A stretch of DNA of 64,000 nt from Xestospongia bergquistia (lineage: Eukaryota > Porifera > Demospongiae > Haplosclerida > Petrosiidae), in contig OZ014424.1 of assembly GCA_963965975.1 (NCBI GenBank), positions 372,001 through 436,000 of the forward strand, given 5' to 3'. A program made the position numbers and the translations under genes. Each line of letters begins with the position of its first letter. Positions within the stretch are counted from its first letter, which is position 1. The notes under the pieces were generated by a model that ran no database searches, had not been told where the DNA came from, and worked only from the letters and a program-made list of their open reading frames with translations. Shown one piece after another: positions 1 to 13,600 of the stretch.

Positions 1-94
1 GTACGCCATTACTTACCACACAAATACTAGATTAGAAATAAATTACAATAGATTAATAATAGTAATGTAATTTAATCAAATTCTTCATCTTTAG

Positions 95-260
95 TTACAT
101 AGAATACTCCAGTATATGTGCTAGGCTATTGCGAAGAGCATTAAAACCTGAAGTACGTGCCGAGGTTTTGAAATGTGAGGAAAGTACAATGAAATTGACA
201 CGTTGGGAACAAGGAAAACCCGCTGAAAGTAGTAAGTCTGTGACAAGTGTTGTCTGTTAA
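95..260 (+). CDS. ATP5F1E: ATP synthase epsilon subunit, last exon (partial)
   Basis: Last coding exon of a gene that begins left of the window. An acceptor (ctttag, ends at 94) opens a frame that begins YIEYSSICARLLRRALKP and runs to TAA at 258-260. This matches the N-terminal helix of the mitochondrial F1 epsilon subunit, where human has SYIRYSQICAKAVRDALK. The small protein sits in the central stalk of the mitochondrial F1Fo ATP synthase. The exon encodes about 55 residues, so the protein would be slightly longer than the 51-aa human one, with a different Ser/Lys-rich tail. The first exon is not in the window. The gene converges on PSMG4, whose stop lies 125 bp downstream. The identity rests on one short helix, so it is likely rather than certain. 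Confidence 0.72.
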
Positions 261-384
261 TTTTAACCCTTTACTTTGTAGGAACAATTAACCAACCAAC
301 ACAATCGTAGTTCATTCAGATTCAAGGAAGTTAAAACTGATCTGGACTGTGTATAAAATATATCTATTGTATTTAGAACTAGTA

Positions 385-885
385 TTATTGAAAATAAAAC
401 AAGGTTGAATCAATTTCTAATTTAGCAAGCACAGCTGCTTCAGCAGGAGATACCAGTGAAACGTCTGACAAATTTACACTAACAAAACATTGACATCCAG
501 TACGTTTAGCTAAAGAAAGTGGGAACATAAGTATAAATAAGGTTTGTGTTTATACATACCTAGTCGTTGAGCCATACCTGAAGATATCACATCAGTAGGT
601 GGTCCAAATAATTGAGACGAAACCACTTCTGATGTCTAGTAATTGAACACCATAAATATTTACTAAAACAGTCACATTCCAATAATTAATAATGTTTTAT
701 AAAATAATATTTAAGTGTCATACATTTATGTTTTTCATAGCTACAGAAAGAACGTCCATTTTAGCTGTTGTGCCGATCCATAACATAAAACTTTGTTTCA
801 GTCTCAAAACATTAAAATAAACAAACTGTCCTTGCAAAAGCTCCTTGAAAGAGTACACTTCTACACCACGTGGTTCCATAGCCAT
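385..885 (-). CDS. PSMG4: Proteasome assembly chaperone 4
   Basis: Three exons on the minus strand (724-885, 560-635, 385-509) encode 120 aa; human PSMG4 has 123. The first exon carries FVYFNVLRLKQSFMLWIG, which parallels LVHFHVMRLTDSLFLWVG in the human protein. The second exon reads QLFGPPTDVISSGMAQRL, and the third continues AKRTGCQCFVSVNLSD. PSMG4 pairs with PSMG3 to help assemble the alpha ring of the 20S proteasome in the cytoplasm. The start at 883-885 is the first of two in-frame ATGs (MAMEPRG); the second at 877-879 is equally plausible. Its start codon is 109 bp from the EMG1 start on the opposite strand, which suggests a shared promoter. Confidence 0.9.
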
Positions 886-994
886 GATAATTTACGGACG
901 TATGCGGAAACATTCTGAAATTTGTATAGAAATGTAATGCGGGAAAAATTAATTGAAAAATCATCTCCGTATACTACTAAGTGGACTTGTCAAG

Positions 995-2151
995 ATGACA
1001 ACAGAAAGAAAAAGAGTACAAAATAACTATGAAGAAGACGAGGAAGATAGCAGGCCTAAAAAAGTTCCCAAAACACTAGTAGAAAAAGACTCACAAAAAA
1101 GATTAATTATTATACTAGAAAGAGCGAACTTGGAAACCATCAAAGTATGTATCCTTACTAACGACTAATATAATTAAATTAATAAATTTAGTATACACAG
1201 TATTACATATAGGAAATGTGCCATTAGTGATGTTGTTATTTAGATAATTATTCTATAATTATGTTATTGTAAATAATTACTATTGATGTGTTTATGTAGG
1301 TAGGTAAAGATTTCGAACTGCTCAATTCAGACAAGCACAAATCTCAAATAGCCAAATATGGGCGTGAGGTCAGCTCAGCGAGACCAGACATTACTCATCA
1401 GGTGTGAAATTGTAAAAAGACATCACCATTGGAATGATTGTTATTATATTTGTGTGTCTATCTCTTGTTCTCACATAGTGTCTAATGATGTTACTAGATA
1501 GTCCATTAAACAGAGCAGGTATGCTACAAGTTTATATACATACTGAGAGAAACGTATTGATTGAAGTCCACCCGCAAACAAGAATTCCACGTACTTTTGA
1601 TCGATTTTGTGGGCTAATAGGTGAGTAGTAAAGTAGGTGCCATTAATGTCTAAAGTACATTTAAAAAATTGAATTAATGATGTGGTTTGGTGTTTTGGGT
1701 ATCTGTTTACTCTGTGTTATTTTAATCTGGCTTCCGGATAGTTCAGCTGTTACACAAGTTGAGTATTCATGCTGCAGATGGTCCTATGAAGCTTATGAAA
1801 GTACTAACCTCAAATTATCTGTGCCAACCTTTTCCTGACCAATGTAGGTTATCAAGAATCCTGTTGTTGACCATTTACCCACAGGATGTAGAAAAATTGG
1901 CACATCTTTTCATGCGGAACAATGCCTAAATGTACGCCAATTTGCTCAAGAAAAGCCTATTGTTTTTGTAGTAGGAGCAATGGCTCATGGAAAAGTAAGC
2001 ATGATACAATGGTAGTCTTTTGTGAATGGCATTACAGGTATCTGTTGACTACACTGAACAAGATATTGCTATTAGTGAATACCCATTATCAGCAGCACTA
2101 ACATGCACTAAAATTTGTAGTGCCTTTGAAGAGGCCTGGGGAATTCATTAA
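995..2151 (+). CDS. EMG1: Ribosome biogenesis pseudouridine N1-methyltransferase
   Basis: Six exons (995-1144, 1300-1401, 1479-1620, 1742-1800, 1848-1994, 2038-2151) encode 237 aa; human EMG1/NEP1 has 244. Recognition is strong: [57 protein letters not shown] and [11 protein letters not shown] are all family signatures. This SPOUT-fold enzyme methylates a pseudouridine of 18S rRNA and acts in the nucleolus in small-subunit assembly. The N-terminal 35 residues are charged and lysine-rich, as in relatives. The start is the ATG at 995; in-frame sequence upstream has only a TTG. A poly(A) signal AATAAA lies at 2221-2226. The gene converges on beta-tubulin. Confidence 0.96.
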
Positions 2152-2276
2152 TCATATTATCACATTTGTACTAACAAGTTATAAGTTAATGAACTAATGG
2201 GTATTACAATGTATTAATCAAATAAATACAGGCCAGAAGTTCCATATGGATATAGTTCAGGGATTTAAGATGAAAT

Positions 2277-3768
<1,492 letters not shown>

Positions 3769-4049
3769 TTTTAAAAGTAAACAAATCGAGAATAGAGAAA
3801 TAGTCTGCACACAAAACTCACAACTGTCTGGCAGTGTCTGCAAGTGATATAATAAGGTGTGTCGGTTTCTTTTGAACCTCAGCAACGCGCGTTTCTAGTT
3901 AGCAACAGTATCTTAGTAACCCATGGTTGCTCTGCAGTCGTTAAGCAACATTTAGATTTCAGTAATTTCATTGGCTAACTTTTACAACCACGCGATGATG
4001 TCATTTATTATAATTTGCATTATTCATTACCACGTGGTTCAGTTTGATT

Positions 4050-4902
4050 ATGGCCAATCCACACAAGCAAGGACTATCAAAAGCATTAGTAGATATGAAA
4101 GCAAGTAACTAAACAACCTGATAACATGAAATTGGTTTTAAAATATTTAATATCTTCTTTAGTTTATGAAACGTCGCTCAAGAAACAAATCAGATTTGGA
4201 TGATGGAGGAGTGTTAACAGATAAATGGGTTGTACCAAATGTACCTGAGACACCATCATTATCTACAAGACTAGAAGTGATAGATAGTTATGTAGAATTT
4301 GAGGAACTTAATCAGTTTGGGCGGTTCTCGTATAACCAATACAACAAAGATATTGAAGTAATATATATAATTATAATAATCTGATTGTACATGTCTAATT
4401 TTACTGATCATATCAACTATTAAAATATTTGCTAAATCTTTATTTTATTATTGAATTGAGTGTGACTTAAAAATTACTCATAAAAACTACATTTTATATT
4501 TCTATATTTTTAAACCAGAGCATTATAACATATATATTTGTATACCACAATTAATGTAATACATAATGGTACTATACATTGAGATTATGGAAGTAATCTT
4601 GTTTATTTTAGCGTCTAATGGTGGCCTATAACAAACAATGGGACAAAGATACACTCAGTGAGGGTGAAGTGGAAGACGAGATGGAAGAGGATGTGTCAGT
4701 GAGAGCTGTAGAAGTAGCACAAAGGCAAGTGTTATCATAATTAGTTCATTGTCTACATAGAGCAGGGCTGTGGTATGACATAATGGGCCTATTAAATATT
4801 ATGTTTATAAAAGGGATGAGTATGTAATCCTCTTGGAATAGGTATGAAGAATTGGGTATGAAACCAAGTAGCAAAGTGTTAGGAAAGAGACAAAGAAAGT
4901 AA
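4050..4902 (+). CDS. MPHOSPH6: M-phase phosphoprotein 6 (exosome cofactor)
   Basis: Four exons (4050-4100, 4163-4357, 4612-4724, 4842-4902) encode 139 aa; human has 160. The opening LSKALVDMKFMKR parallels LSKNLLRMKFMQR of human MPHOSPH6, which binds the nuclear RNA exosome during 5.8S rRNA maturation. The middle is acidic and the tail is basic (KVLGKRQRK). Introns 1 and 3 begin with GC rather than GT: gcaagtaact at 4101 and gcaagtgtta at 4725. Both are otherwise excellent donors, and both joins restore the frame, so these look like true GC-AG introns. Exon 1 ends exactly after the conserved DMK. The identification is good but the family is short and divergent. Confidence 0.85.
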
Positions 4903-5034
4903 ATCTGAATGTTCTATTTGTTGGTCAATTCTACAATTAAATATAAAATATCTTCATTTGGTTAAATTTTGATTAGATATAAAATTATCATGATCATTGA
5001 ATATATATTGAGATTAGAAATGATAATAACAGGG

Positions 5035-6423
5035 TTATCTTTTTTCTTCTAACAATCCACTCTCCACATCCTTTGGCTTGGCCAGCTTACTAAGTTCTTG
5101 TTTTGCTTTATGTACCAAATAAAGTGATAAAATAACACTGAATATAATTTGTATTGTTAAAATAATATATCCATCAGCTCTATCTGCTAAAATCTCTTTC
5201 ATATTTCTGACTGTACTACCCATGTATGTATTAAGGACTTGAGTTGGGAATAGACCAAGTATTGAGCCGATTAGAGCTTTAGTAAATTCCACTTCTGTTA
5301 TCTATTAAAGGATAGAGTACACATTATGAGTAACAGGGGAGTACCAAATATAGTAATATATTGATATAATTGTTCCATTACTAGAAGGTGCGTGTTTTAA
5401 ACATGTTATTTAAAGATGGTTCTAATTTACTCAAAGACAAGTTATTAATATTATTAATAGTCTATTAAAAGATGACCTAATGATTGCTTGGGATGATCTC
5501 AAGTGTTGCTATGACACATCATGTGATGGTTAATCACTATTATCTTGTTTGTCCTTTTCTATATCACATCAAAGTATGTACTGACTGGGTGTTAAAGGTC
5601 ACCTGATAGGAATTGTACTAATAATTAAAACAACATTTAGTATGTGAACAATAACATATAAAAATGGAATATTCATACTTACTGCAAACAATGCATTTTG
5701 AAGTCCAAATGGAATGGGAGTGAGTCTGGTTAATAAAATGACTCTAAATCCATGTGGTCCTTCAACAACTTTGGTCATTGCTAATAGAGCCGGGGATGAA
5801 GCAATGTACTGCCCCGCCCACTCTCTCATACAACATCGACACACCACAAAACCTATCATAAATCCAATAGCTACTGAGACAGTCACTACTGCTTGACCAC
5901 GTAACATACCGTACAGATATCCGGCAGCCATATTTAAAATAATATAACCGAATCCAAATGGAAAAGATATAATTGTAAAGAGTAAGATGAAGACACTTAA
6001 ACTCCAAATAAATGGAAGATTTTCTAACCAATTTAAGAGCTGTGTTAAATACCCTCTTCCCAATGAAATAAATGCAATGCAAAAAATACTAAATACTAGT
6101 AATGGCCCTGTGAATCGACCACATGTTACACAGGTACGCCTCCATCTTTGACATGCTGATAAGCTTTCGATGTCCTCTATATCAAGAACTGGTATTGAGG
6201 AAGAGGTGGAAGAAGGAGGGGTAGTTGGAATATCCCTGTGGTCGAGAGGGACGCAGCCATCTACTGATACAACAGGATAGCTAAGTTTATCTAGGATGAT
6301 GTTACATTCTGGCGACCAATCGTCTTCTTGTTCTGAATGTGAGAGATCTGTACTGGAAGGGCTAGTGGAGACCAAATGGGGTGGCAACGAGGGAGCCTCT
6401 AGTACTTCCCTAGAGTGAGACAT
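5035..6423 (-). CDS. TMEM64: TMEM64-like VTT-domain membrane protein
   Basis: Two exons (5683-6423, 5035-5301) encode 335 aa; human TMEM64 has 380. About 100 N-terminal residues are Ser/Pro-rich and acidic. They are followed by membrane segments and the SNARE-associated/VTT fold: FPFGFGYIILNMAAGYLYG, then RLTPIPFGLQNALFA, then GLFPTQVLNTYMGSTVR, which match human TMEM64 in order. VTT proteins act as lipid scramblases or transporters in ER/Golgi membranes; TMEM64 has been linked to calcium and Wnt signalling. The acceptor for exon 2 must be the TAG at 5302-5304, not the nearer CAG at 5295-5297, because only the former keeps the frame (ITEVEFTK). The start at 6421-6423 is the first ATG; only a TTG lies upstream in frame. 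Confidence 0.9.
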
Positions 6424-6565
6424 TAGCGGTTTGGTCAATTGCTTTGCCTAATGTAGTTAGGATCAGCTCATCATACGAGTAATTTTATATATATATAGTA
6501 GGCGTGGCTTATTAACTTAAAATTCTTTTTTTTTTTTTGTCCAGAATATTTGAGCAATGTTTTAT

Positions 6566-7476
6566 TTATTTCTGCTCCTGTTCTCTCCTCAATTTCTTGA
6601 CTTGACCACGAACAACACGATTTCTCTACAGTAACAAAATTAAATACAGTCATTTTTATTATAAACTGTTACCTCTTTCTTGAGTAACTGAACTTTGAAC
6701 CTTTGAAAGTCAGTGAGTGAGGCTCTAGTTTTACGGAGCTGGATCTTTTTATATAGATTACACTCTTCCCACTTTTTGTCAATTTCTGCCTTTGCCCAAG
6801 CTAATTCAAAAAAAGTTCATATCTTGTTAATAACAATATTATTACCTTTTTTTATTGTCTTTTCTCTAGCTGATCGTGGAATTCTGATCTTAAAGTCCAT
6901 CAAAGTCATTCTATTGAATTGTAGTGCTTGACGCTTGACACCATGAGCTGGTCCATCAATTAAGGCCTACAATGAGATACACGTAGAAGATAGATTTTAT
7001 CAGACTAAGGTGGGTGTGGTGAATTCATACATAAGAGATATATTTAGCTATTTTGGTCTCTTTGCCTGAAATTGGTAGCATACTAGATGACTTGCTTGCA
7101 TGAGCAGTTTCAAAGTAAAGTCTCTCTCCTTACAACAACTTGATGTGTTTACAAAATTACCAAATATGTACGAAATTCACCACACCTACTTTGTGTATAT
7201 AGACAAATTATTTTTGTCATACAATTTTATTTAAAGCATGTTTTAGTATAAGAATCAACTGCTTAAACTAACTCCATCTTATCACAGACTATATTATGAT
7301 TAATATATTCTATTTCACCTTCTTCTGATCAATAACATCAATAATAACACACAATTTACCAGCATCAGGGCCGTCTGTAATATAAACTACGCGACCTATT
7401 TCCACAAATCTTGTGAAAACCTACAGGAATGTGGATATAGAAGATATAATAAAGATCAACACAAAAACCTCACCAT
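6566..7476 (-). CDS. RPL14: 60S ribosomal protein L14 (eL14)
   Basis: Five exons (7474-7476, 7319-7420, 6846-6966, 6673-6800, 6566-6625) encode 137 aa. The protein begins [16 protein letters not shown], then [16 protein letters not shown] and [16 protein letters not shown], which follow human RPL14 closely. As in many ribosomal protein genes, exon 1 contributes little more than the start ATG. An in-frame ATG nine codons upstream (7501-7503) would add MRDDHVVTK; I prefer the conserved start because the upstream one abuts a putative NRF1 site. The stop codon overlaps an AATAAA, so the 3' UTR could be only about 30 nt. The vertebrate-type Lys/Ala-rich tail is missing. The start lies 143 bp from PLCG on the other strand. 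Confidence 0.96.
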
Positions 7477-7503
7477 TTTTGTCACAACGTGGTCGTCTCT
7501 CAT

Positions 7504-7515
7504 TGCGCCTGCGCA
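7504..7515. promoter_or_regulatory. Putative NRF1 site between RPL14 and PLCG
   Basis: TGCGCCTGCGCA is a near-perfect match to the palindromic NRF1 consensus (YGCGCAYGCGCR). It lies in the 143-bp gap between the RPL14 and PLCG starts, immediately beside the upstream RPL14 ATG. A CACGTG E-box follows near 7552. This is motif evidence only. Confidence 0.45.
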
Positions 7516-7619
7516 GAAGTTATTTAATTTTTATTGCTCTTTTTCGGCACGCACGTGAGGGAGATGGGTTGGTACTTCATGCCCTAAAAATTATATCTTG
7601 ACAATACAGCCAGTCCATC

Positions 7620-10600
7620 ATGGATCCCAAAATCCAGAGAATAACAGACATAATGAAGGCCTTAGAGTCTGGGACTGTAATGTTTAAGTTCAAACGCAGA
7701 AGGCCTCCAGAGAAACGTATTTTTACTTTGAGATTGACAACATTTGAAATCCTTCAATTTCCATTTCCAAGCAGAGGTCGAGCTATCATTGAAGACACAG
7801 GTACATTGTTATAACTTAACTATTTCTGTGAATAATTCACAAACTCTTTTTTTTGTAGTTGATGTGAGAGAGATCAGAGAAGTTAGAGAAAGTGTAGAAT
7901 CATTGGATTTTAAGAAAGGCCAAGAGGATTTAAAATTAGTTGACCCCCAATGCTGTTTTATTATTTTATATGGCTCTGAATTTCGTCTCAAAACACTAAG
8001 TGTTGCTGGTAAATAAACTGCATTTAAAGTAATGCTACCTACCTATCTTATTATATGGCAATGATGTCATTCTTTAATATACGCTTGGTATTATTAAGTT
8101 TAAAGTTTAACACATATCTTCTATTGTGATTCTATTACCAGTAGAATAGCCATGACCCTAATGATATTTCTATGTAAAATACATGACATCAATTGTACAT
8201 TCAACTGTAAAAAGAGGAGGTCCCTGTAATCAAGATACATAGAGTGTGATACCTTAATTGTATTGAACTAGTAGTACATTAATTGAGATGGCCTCCTGTA
8301 TTATATAATGTAATACAACCTTGTTAATTACTAAATAACTCATCTACTAGTTTATAGATTCTATGATCATCTTTCCATTAGCTCTGTGTAGAGAAGAGAG
8401 AGATGCTTGGATAGATGCTTTAAAACATATTATGCATCCTACTAACTTTCAGACGCAGCACTTGACAAACAGGTATGCAAAACATGATTCTGAAACCTGT
8501 TAGCATGATCAATACAGAGTGTGTTTGTTTTGGAATATGTTTGTTTTTCTCTACCTGTTAAACTGTCATTAAAAACAATGTGAATTTTTAATAGTGTTTT
8601 CATCATGTTGCATGCCCCCCCTCTCTCTTTCTCTCTCTTCCTCCCTTTCTCCCTCCCTCCTTTCTTCCCTTTCTCTCTTTCTCTTCCTCCCTCTCTCCCT
8701 CTCTCTCTCTCCTTCTCCCTCCCTCCTTCCCTCCCCCTCTTTCTTTCTCTCCCTCTCTCTTCCTCCCTCTCTCTCTCTCCTTCTCTCCCTCCCTCCTTTC
8801 TTCCCTTTCTCTCTTTCTCTCCCTCTCTCCCTTCCTTCCTTCCTCCCTCCCTCCCCCTCTCTCTCTCTTTCTCTCTACCTCCTTCCCTCCCCACTCTCTC
8901 TCTCTCTTTCTCTCCCTCTCTCACTAACTCACTCAAACATACCACACCACTAGTAACATTACTGCATTGATCTTTATCACTCTAGGTGGCTCAGGAAAAA
9001 GTTTCTATCATTAGACAAAGGCAACAGTGTGTAAGTAGTACAATACTTGTATATACACACTTACTAATTATCTCCTCAAATGTTTAACAACTATACATCA
9101 AAATAGTGTGCGTGTCCGAACAGTGTTAATAATTACTTGAGTACATAATCAAGTACATATTATACAGCTAATAATACATTCTTAGAATACCTGATATATG
9201 ACTCATTTGCATTATTATAGCCTTTATTTGGATGTATATGTATTTCACTACTTAATAATATATTGTCTTTATTTATTTATTTATTGTTGTTGTTGTTGTT
9301 TCAGTGTTGGTCCAGTTGAATTAAAGAAATTTTTCCAACAAGCTGGTCACAAAGGAAACATGTTAAAAGTCCGACAAATTATGCAGGTATTGTACTTGTC
9401 TTCTTAAAAAATAGACTCTTATTTCTTTATTATAGGACTTTGATTCTACAAGAACAGGTGTTCTGACGTGGGATGATTTTGGTCGTATGTATCATTATCA
9501 TATCTATGATGAGCAGATTGGACGTAACTTTCATAACTATTGCTCAGATCAAACTCACTTCACTTTTAAAGAACTCTTGACTTTTTTTAGAGATGAACAA
9601 AAGGAACCTCATTCAACAGATCCAGCCTCCTTAGTATGGGACTTTGTCAACTTAGCTGGTGGACATCGTGATCCTAGACAACCTTCTCTCACTTTGCCAG
9701 AAGTAAGTTTATTAATTTATTGAGACATAGGAAATCCAACTTCCTTTTTTTAGTTTGTTAATTTCCTATTCTCAAAAAGAAATTCTATTTTCAAAGATGA
9801 ATGCAGCACTGTGTATCAAGATATGGACCGCCCACTCAATCATTATTGGATAGCGTCATCACACAACACGTTAGTCCTGTTTTTAATACCTGTTTATCAA
9901 GTTTGTAAAACAGGTACTTGACTGGTAATCAGTACTCGAGTGAATCCTCTGTTGAAGCATATGTGAGAGCTCTACGACAGGGTTGTCGCTGTATTGAACG
10001 TAAGCTATTTAATGATGTCATAGATCTATTTACTGATAAGACCTTTTGTGTAGTGGACTGCTGGGACGGTCCTGATGGTCCTATAATTTTCCACGGCAAA
10101 ACTTTGACTTCTAAAATCAAGTTTACTGATGTTGTACAAGCCATTGGAGAACACGCTTTTGCTGTATCTGAATATCCTCTTGTATTATCTATTGAGCAAC
10201 ATTGTGATGTACAACAACAAAGGTTTCAAGCCAATTATTTTAAACAAATATTTGGAGGTGTGTAAGCTCTAAACAGCAATACTTACCACAATTATCTAAG
10301 ATAGCTATCATTAGTAAGCTCTAGATTATTGAACATCAGTACTTACCACAATAACCTAGGATAGCTACCATTAGTAAGCTCTAGATTATTGAACATCAGT
10401 ACTTACCACAATGACCTAGGATAGCTACCATTAGTAAGCTCTAAACTAGTAAACATCAGTACTTACCACAGTGACCTAGGATAGCTACCATTAGTAAGCT
10501 CTAGACTAGTAAACATGAGTACTTACCACAGTAACCTAGGATAGCTATCATTATTATATAAATAACTGTTATAGATAACAGGATGACATCATTACTGGTA

Positions 10601-13600
10601 CTAACTAAGGATGTTAGTGTTCAGTTATATAATTATTAATTTGTTATTGTTCTTGTTATTAGATATGTTATTAACTCTACCAGTATCATCAAGTAATGAA
10701 TGCTTACCTACTCCAAATCAACTTAAAAAGAAGATTATTGTTAAAGTCAGTTTGTTAATAGTTAATTACAGGGGCAAAAGCCTAAACAGTGCTATACAGT
10801 ATATTAAAAATGTTATTTATTTATTTATTTAATTAGTAGGGGTAGACTCACTTTCCTTTTGTTTTTAGCACAAAAAGTTACATGCCGGTGCAGAATTGAC
10901 TGCCTCAGTATCATCTCAAGGAGGAGGACGTAGTGAAGGTAAGTTAGTTCTGTTTTATTCTCTTACCAGTGATATTACAATAAACAGCTGATTTAGAACA
11001 TCCTAATGATGATCTGATCTTCTCTCTTAAAAACGGTCTCCTCTACATGCAAGATCCTATTAACAAGGTTTGATAGAGATATTCTAGGACTTAGTTTTTT
11101 TAGACATTTTTTTTAGAAATGGTCTCCACATTATTTTGTTTTAAGTCATGATAAATTGTCTTTTACTGAACAACAAGAGAAAGAGGAAGACCCTGAACAA
11201 TCTGAAGATCAAGAGGTATATTATCAACTCACTCATCCATTTGTCTTTCCGTTTATCCATCCATTCATCCATTTGTCTATCCATCCATCCATCCATTTGT
11301 CTATCCATCCATTCATTTGTCCATCCATCCATTAATCTTCTTATTATCCAGTTGGCTCCTACAGAGATGCATTTAAAACAACCGTAAGTTATATCAGCAA
11401 TTTCAATCACCTGGGAGGGAGAGGGGATGTGATAACTCTCACCTTATATTGACCATATTTTATATGCAGCTGGTTTCATGGCAAACTAACTAAAGGCAGA
11501 GATGATGCAGAAGTACTATTAGTTGACTATCAAGGTGTCAATGGAGCATTCCTGGTACGAGAGAGTGCGACATTTGCTGGAGACTACTCTCTATCATTTA
11601 CGTGAGTATCTGTTATCTTTCTTTTGAATATCCTTTTCTTTAATATGTCTTTTCTATGCATCCATTTTCAATATTATGCATCCATTCTTGTCTTCTATCT
11701 GTCCATTTCTTACATAGTCGAGATCACAAATACAATCATGTTCGTATCCATACAAAGTCTGAAGGTGGCAAGACAAAATATTACCTCACTGACCACACCC
11801 TCTTTGACTCCATCTATGAACTAGTCGAACATTACAGACAAGCTCCATTGCGTAGCCCACAATTTGAACAAATACTTAGCACTCCAGTCCCTAGAAAAGT
11901 ATGCAGGGTTTACCATATTGACCACACCCCTTTATTGTGGATAAGGGATATTGCCTTTACTTTGGTCTCCTTAGTATTGTACAATAGTTGAGCAATGTGC
12001 TATATAGTATTAACATGTGACTAGAACTAATGTCTTGCATATAGAATATGTCTTATTCATTGGTTGTATTTCTATTAGGATACTCATGAGAGACAGCCAT
12101 GGTTCAACAAAGATGTCTCAAGTAGGAAAGCAGAAGAAATGTTAAAGAGAGTTAGAATGGATGGTGCATTTTTGGTACGTCCCTCGGGTGCAGGTCAGGA
12201 GTCATTAAAGGATGATCATTATGCGAAAAAAACATGGGCCATAAGTTTTAGGTAAGACTAATATGTTGATATTATTTACTAATCTCTCTTTCTTTCTCTT
12301 TAGAGCTGACAAAAAAATCCGTCACTGCAGATTTTGTGAAGAGAATGGTCAGTTTACTATTGGGTCAGCAACCTTTGATAGTATGTCAGAACTGATTTCA
12401 TATTATGAGCAGAATCCTTTGTACCGTCGTATGAAGTTAAAGTACGCCATTAATGAAGATATCCTGAGACAAATTGGACAGGTATTTTGCTAAATGGACA
12501 GATGAAAAATATTAAATGGATTGATACATTGATAAAATAGATTAATAATTGTTTTAATGGATTAATGTATTAATAAATATTATATATTTTAGGATCCAGA
12601 CAACAGTTTATATCACTCTGCAGTTTATTTTACGTTAAATGAAGAACAAGCTAAGACTGTATCAGTACGTGCTCTCTATGACTACAATGCCATGATGAGT
12701 GACGAATTATCTTTCTGTCGTGGTGCCGTCATTACTAATGTTGAGATATTAGAAGGTGGATGGTGGTGTGGAGATTATGGCAAGTTCACACGAGGGTGGT
12801 TCCCGGCAAACCACGTTGAGGAGATTAAAACAGAAGAAATTGAAGAGCAGGAAGAGAAGCAGCTGGGAAATTTACAACAAGGAGCTATTAATATTGTTGG
12901 TTGTATGACTGAGCTGTCTCAACCTCCTGGCTCTAAATATTACGTATTGAAAATATTCCCTGGGGCTAGTTCCGGGATAGGACAACCTGGTTTGGAGGTG
13001 TCTGCTGAAACTATGGAAGATATCTTGCAGTGGAAGGGTGCTATTGATGCTGCCAGTAACAAGGCCACTAGTATGGTAAGTAAACCATGCCCCTTTAATA
13101 ACCATACCTAATAATACAATTATTTTTGCTATTTTTTTAGATTGATAAAATGAACAAACAGCAAAGAATTCAAGGAATTGCTCAAGAGATGTCTGATATT
13201 GTAGTCTATTGTCAACCAACTAAAGATTTTGACATTGATAGTGAGTATCTATAGCTAGTATGAGTCTCAGACTATAATTAATATTGGTCTCAGTATTGAT
13301 AAAATAGGAAAGTATGAGTCTCAGTCTATAATTAATATTGGTCTCAGTATTGATAAATTAGTAAAGTATGAGTCTCAGTCTATAATTAATATTGGTCTCA
13401 GTATTGGTAAATTAGTAAAGTATGAGTCTCAGTCTATAATTAATGTTGGTCTCAGTATTGATAAATTAATAAAGTACGAGTCTCAGACTATGTAGCATGA
13501 GTCTCAGTTTGCCCATTTATTTTCTCACAGATCCTCTTAAAGGCAAATATTACCAAATGACTTCATTTGTTGAGAACAGACTTGATCGCTATGTTAAAAA

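Noticed and set aside
6967-7318. Possible intron-encoded snoRNA in RPL14 intron 2
   Set aside because: Ribosomal protein introns often host snoRNAs, but I could not find paired C/D boxes or a clear H/ACA arrangement.
8442-8970. Three long open frames of Arg/Glu or Ser/Leu/Pro repeats
   Set aside because: They are translations of the CT-rich tract in PLCG intron 3, present on both strands because the repeat lacks stops.
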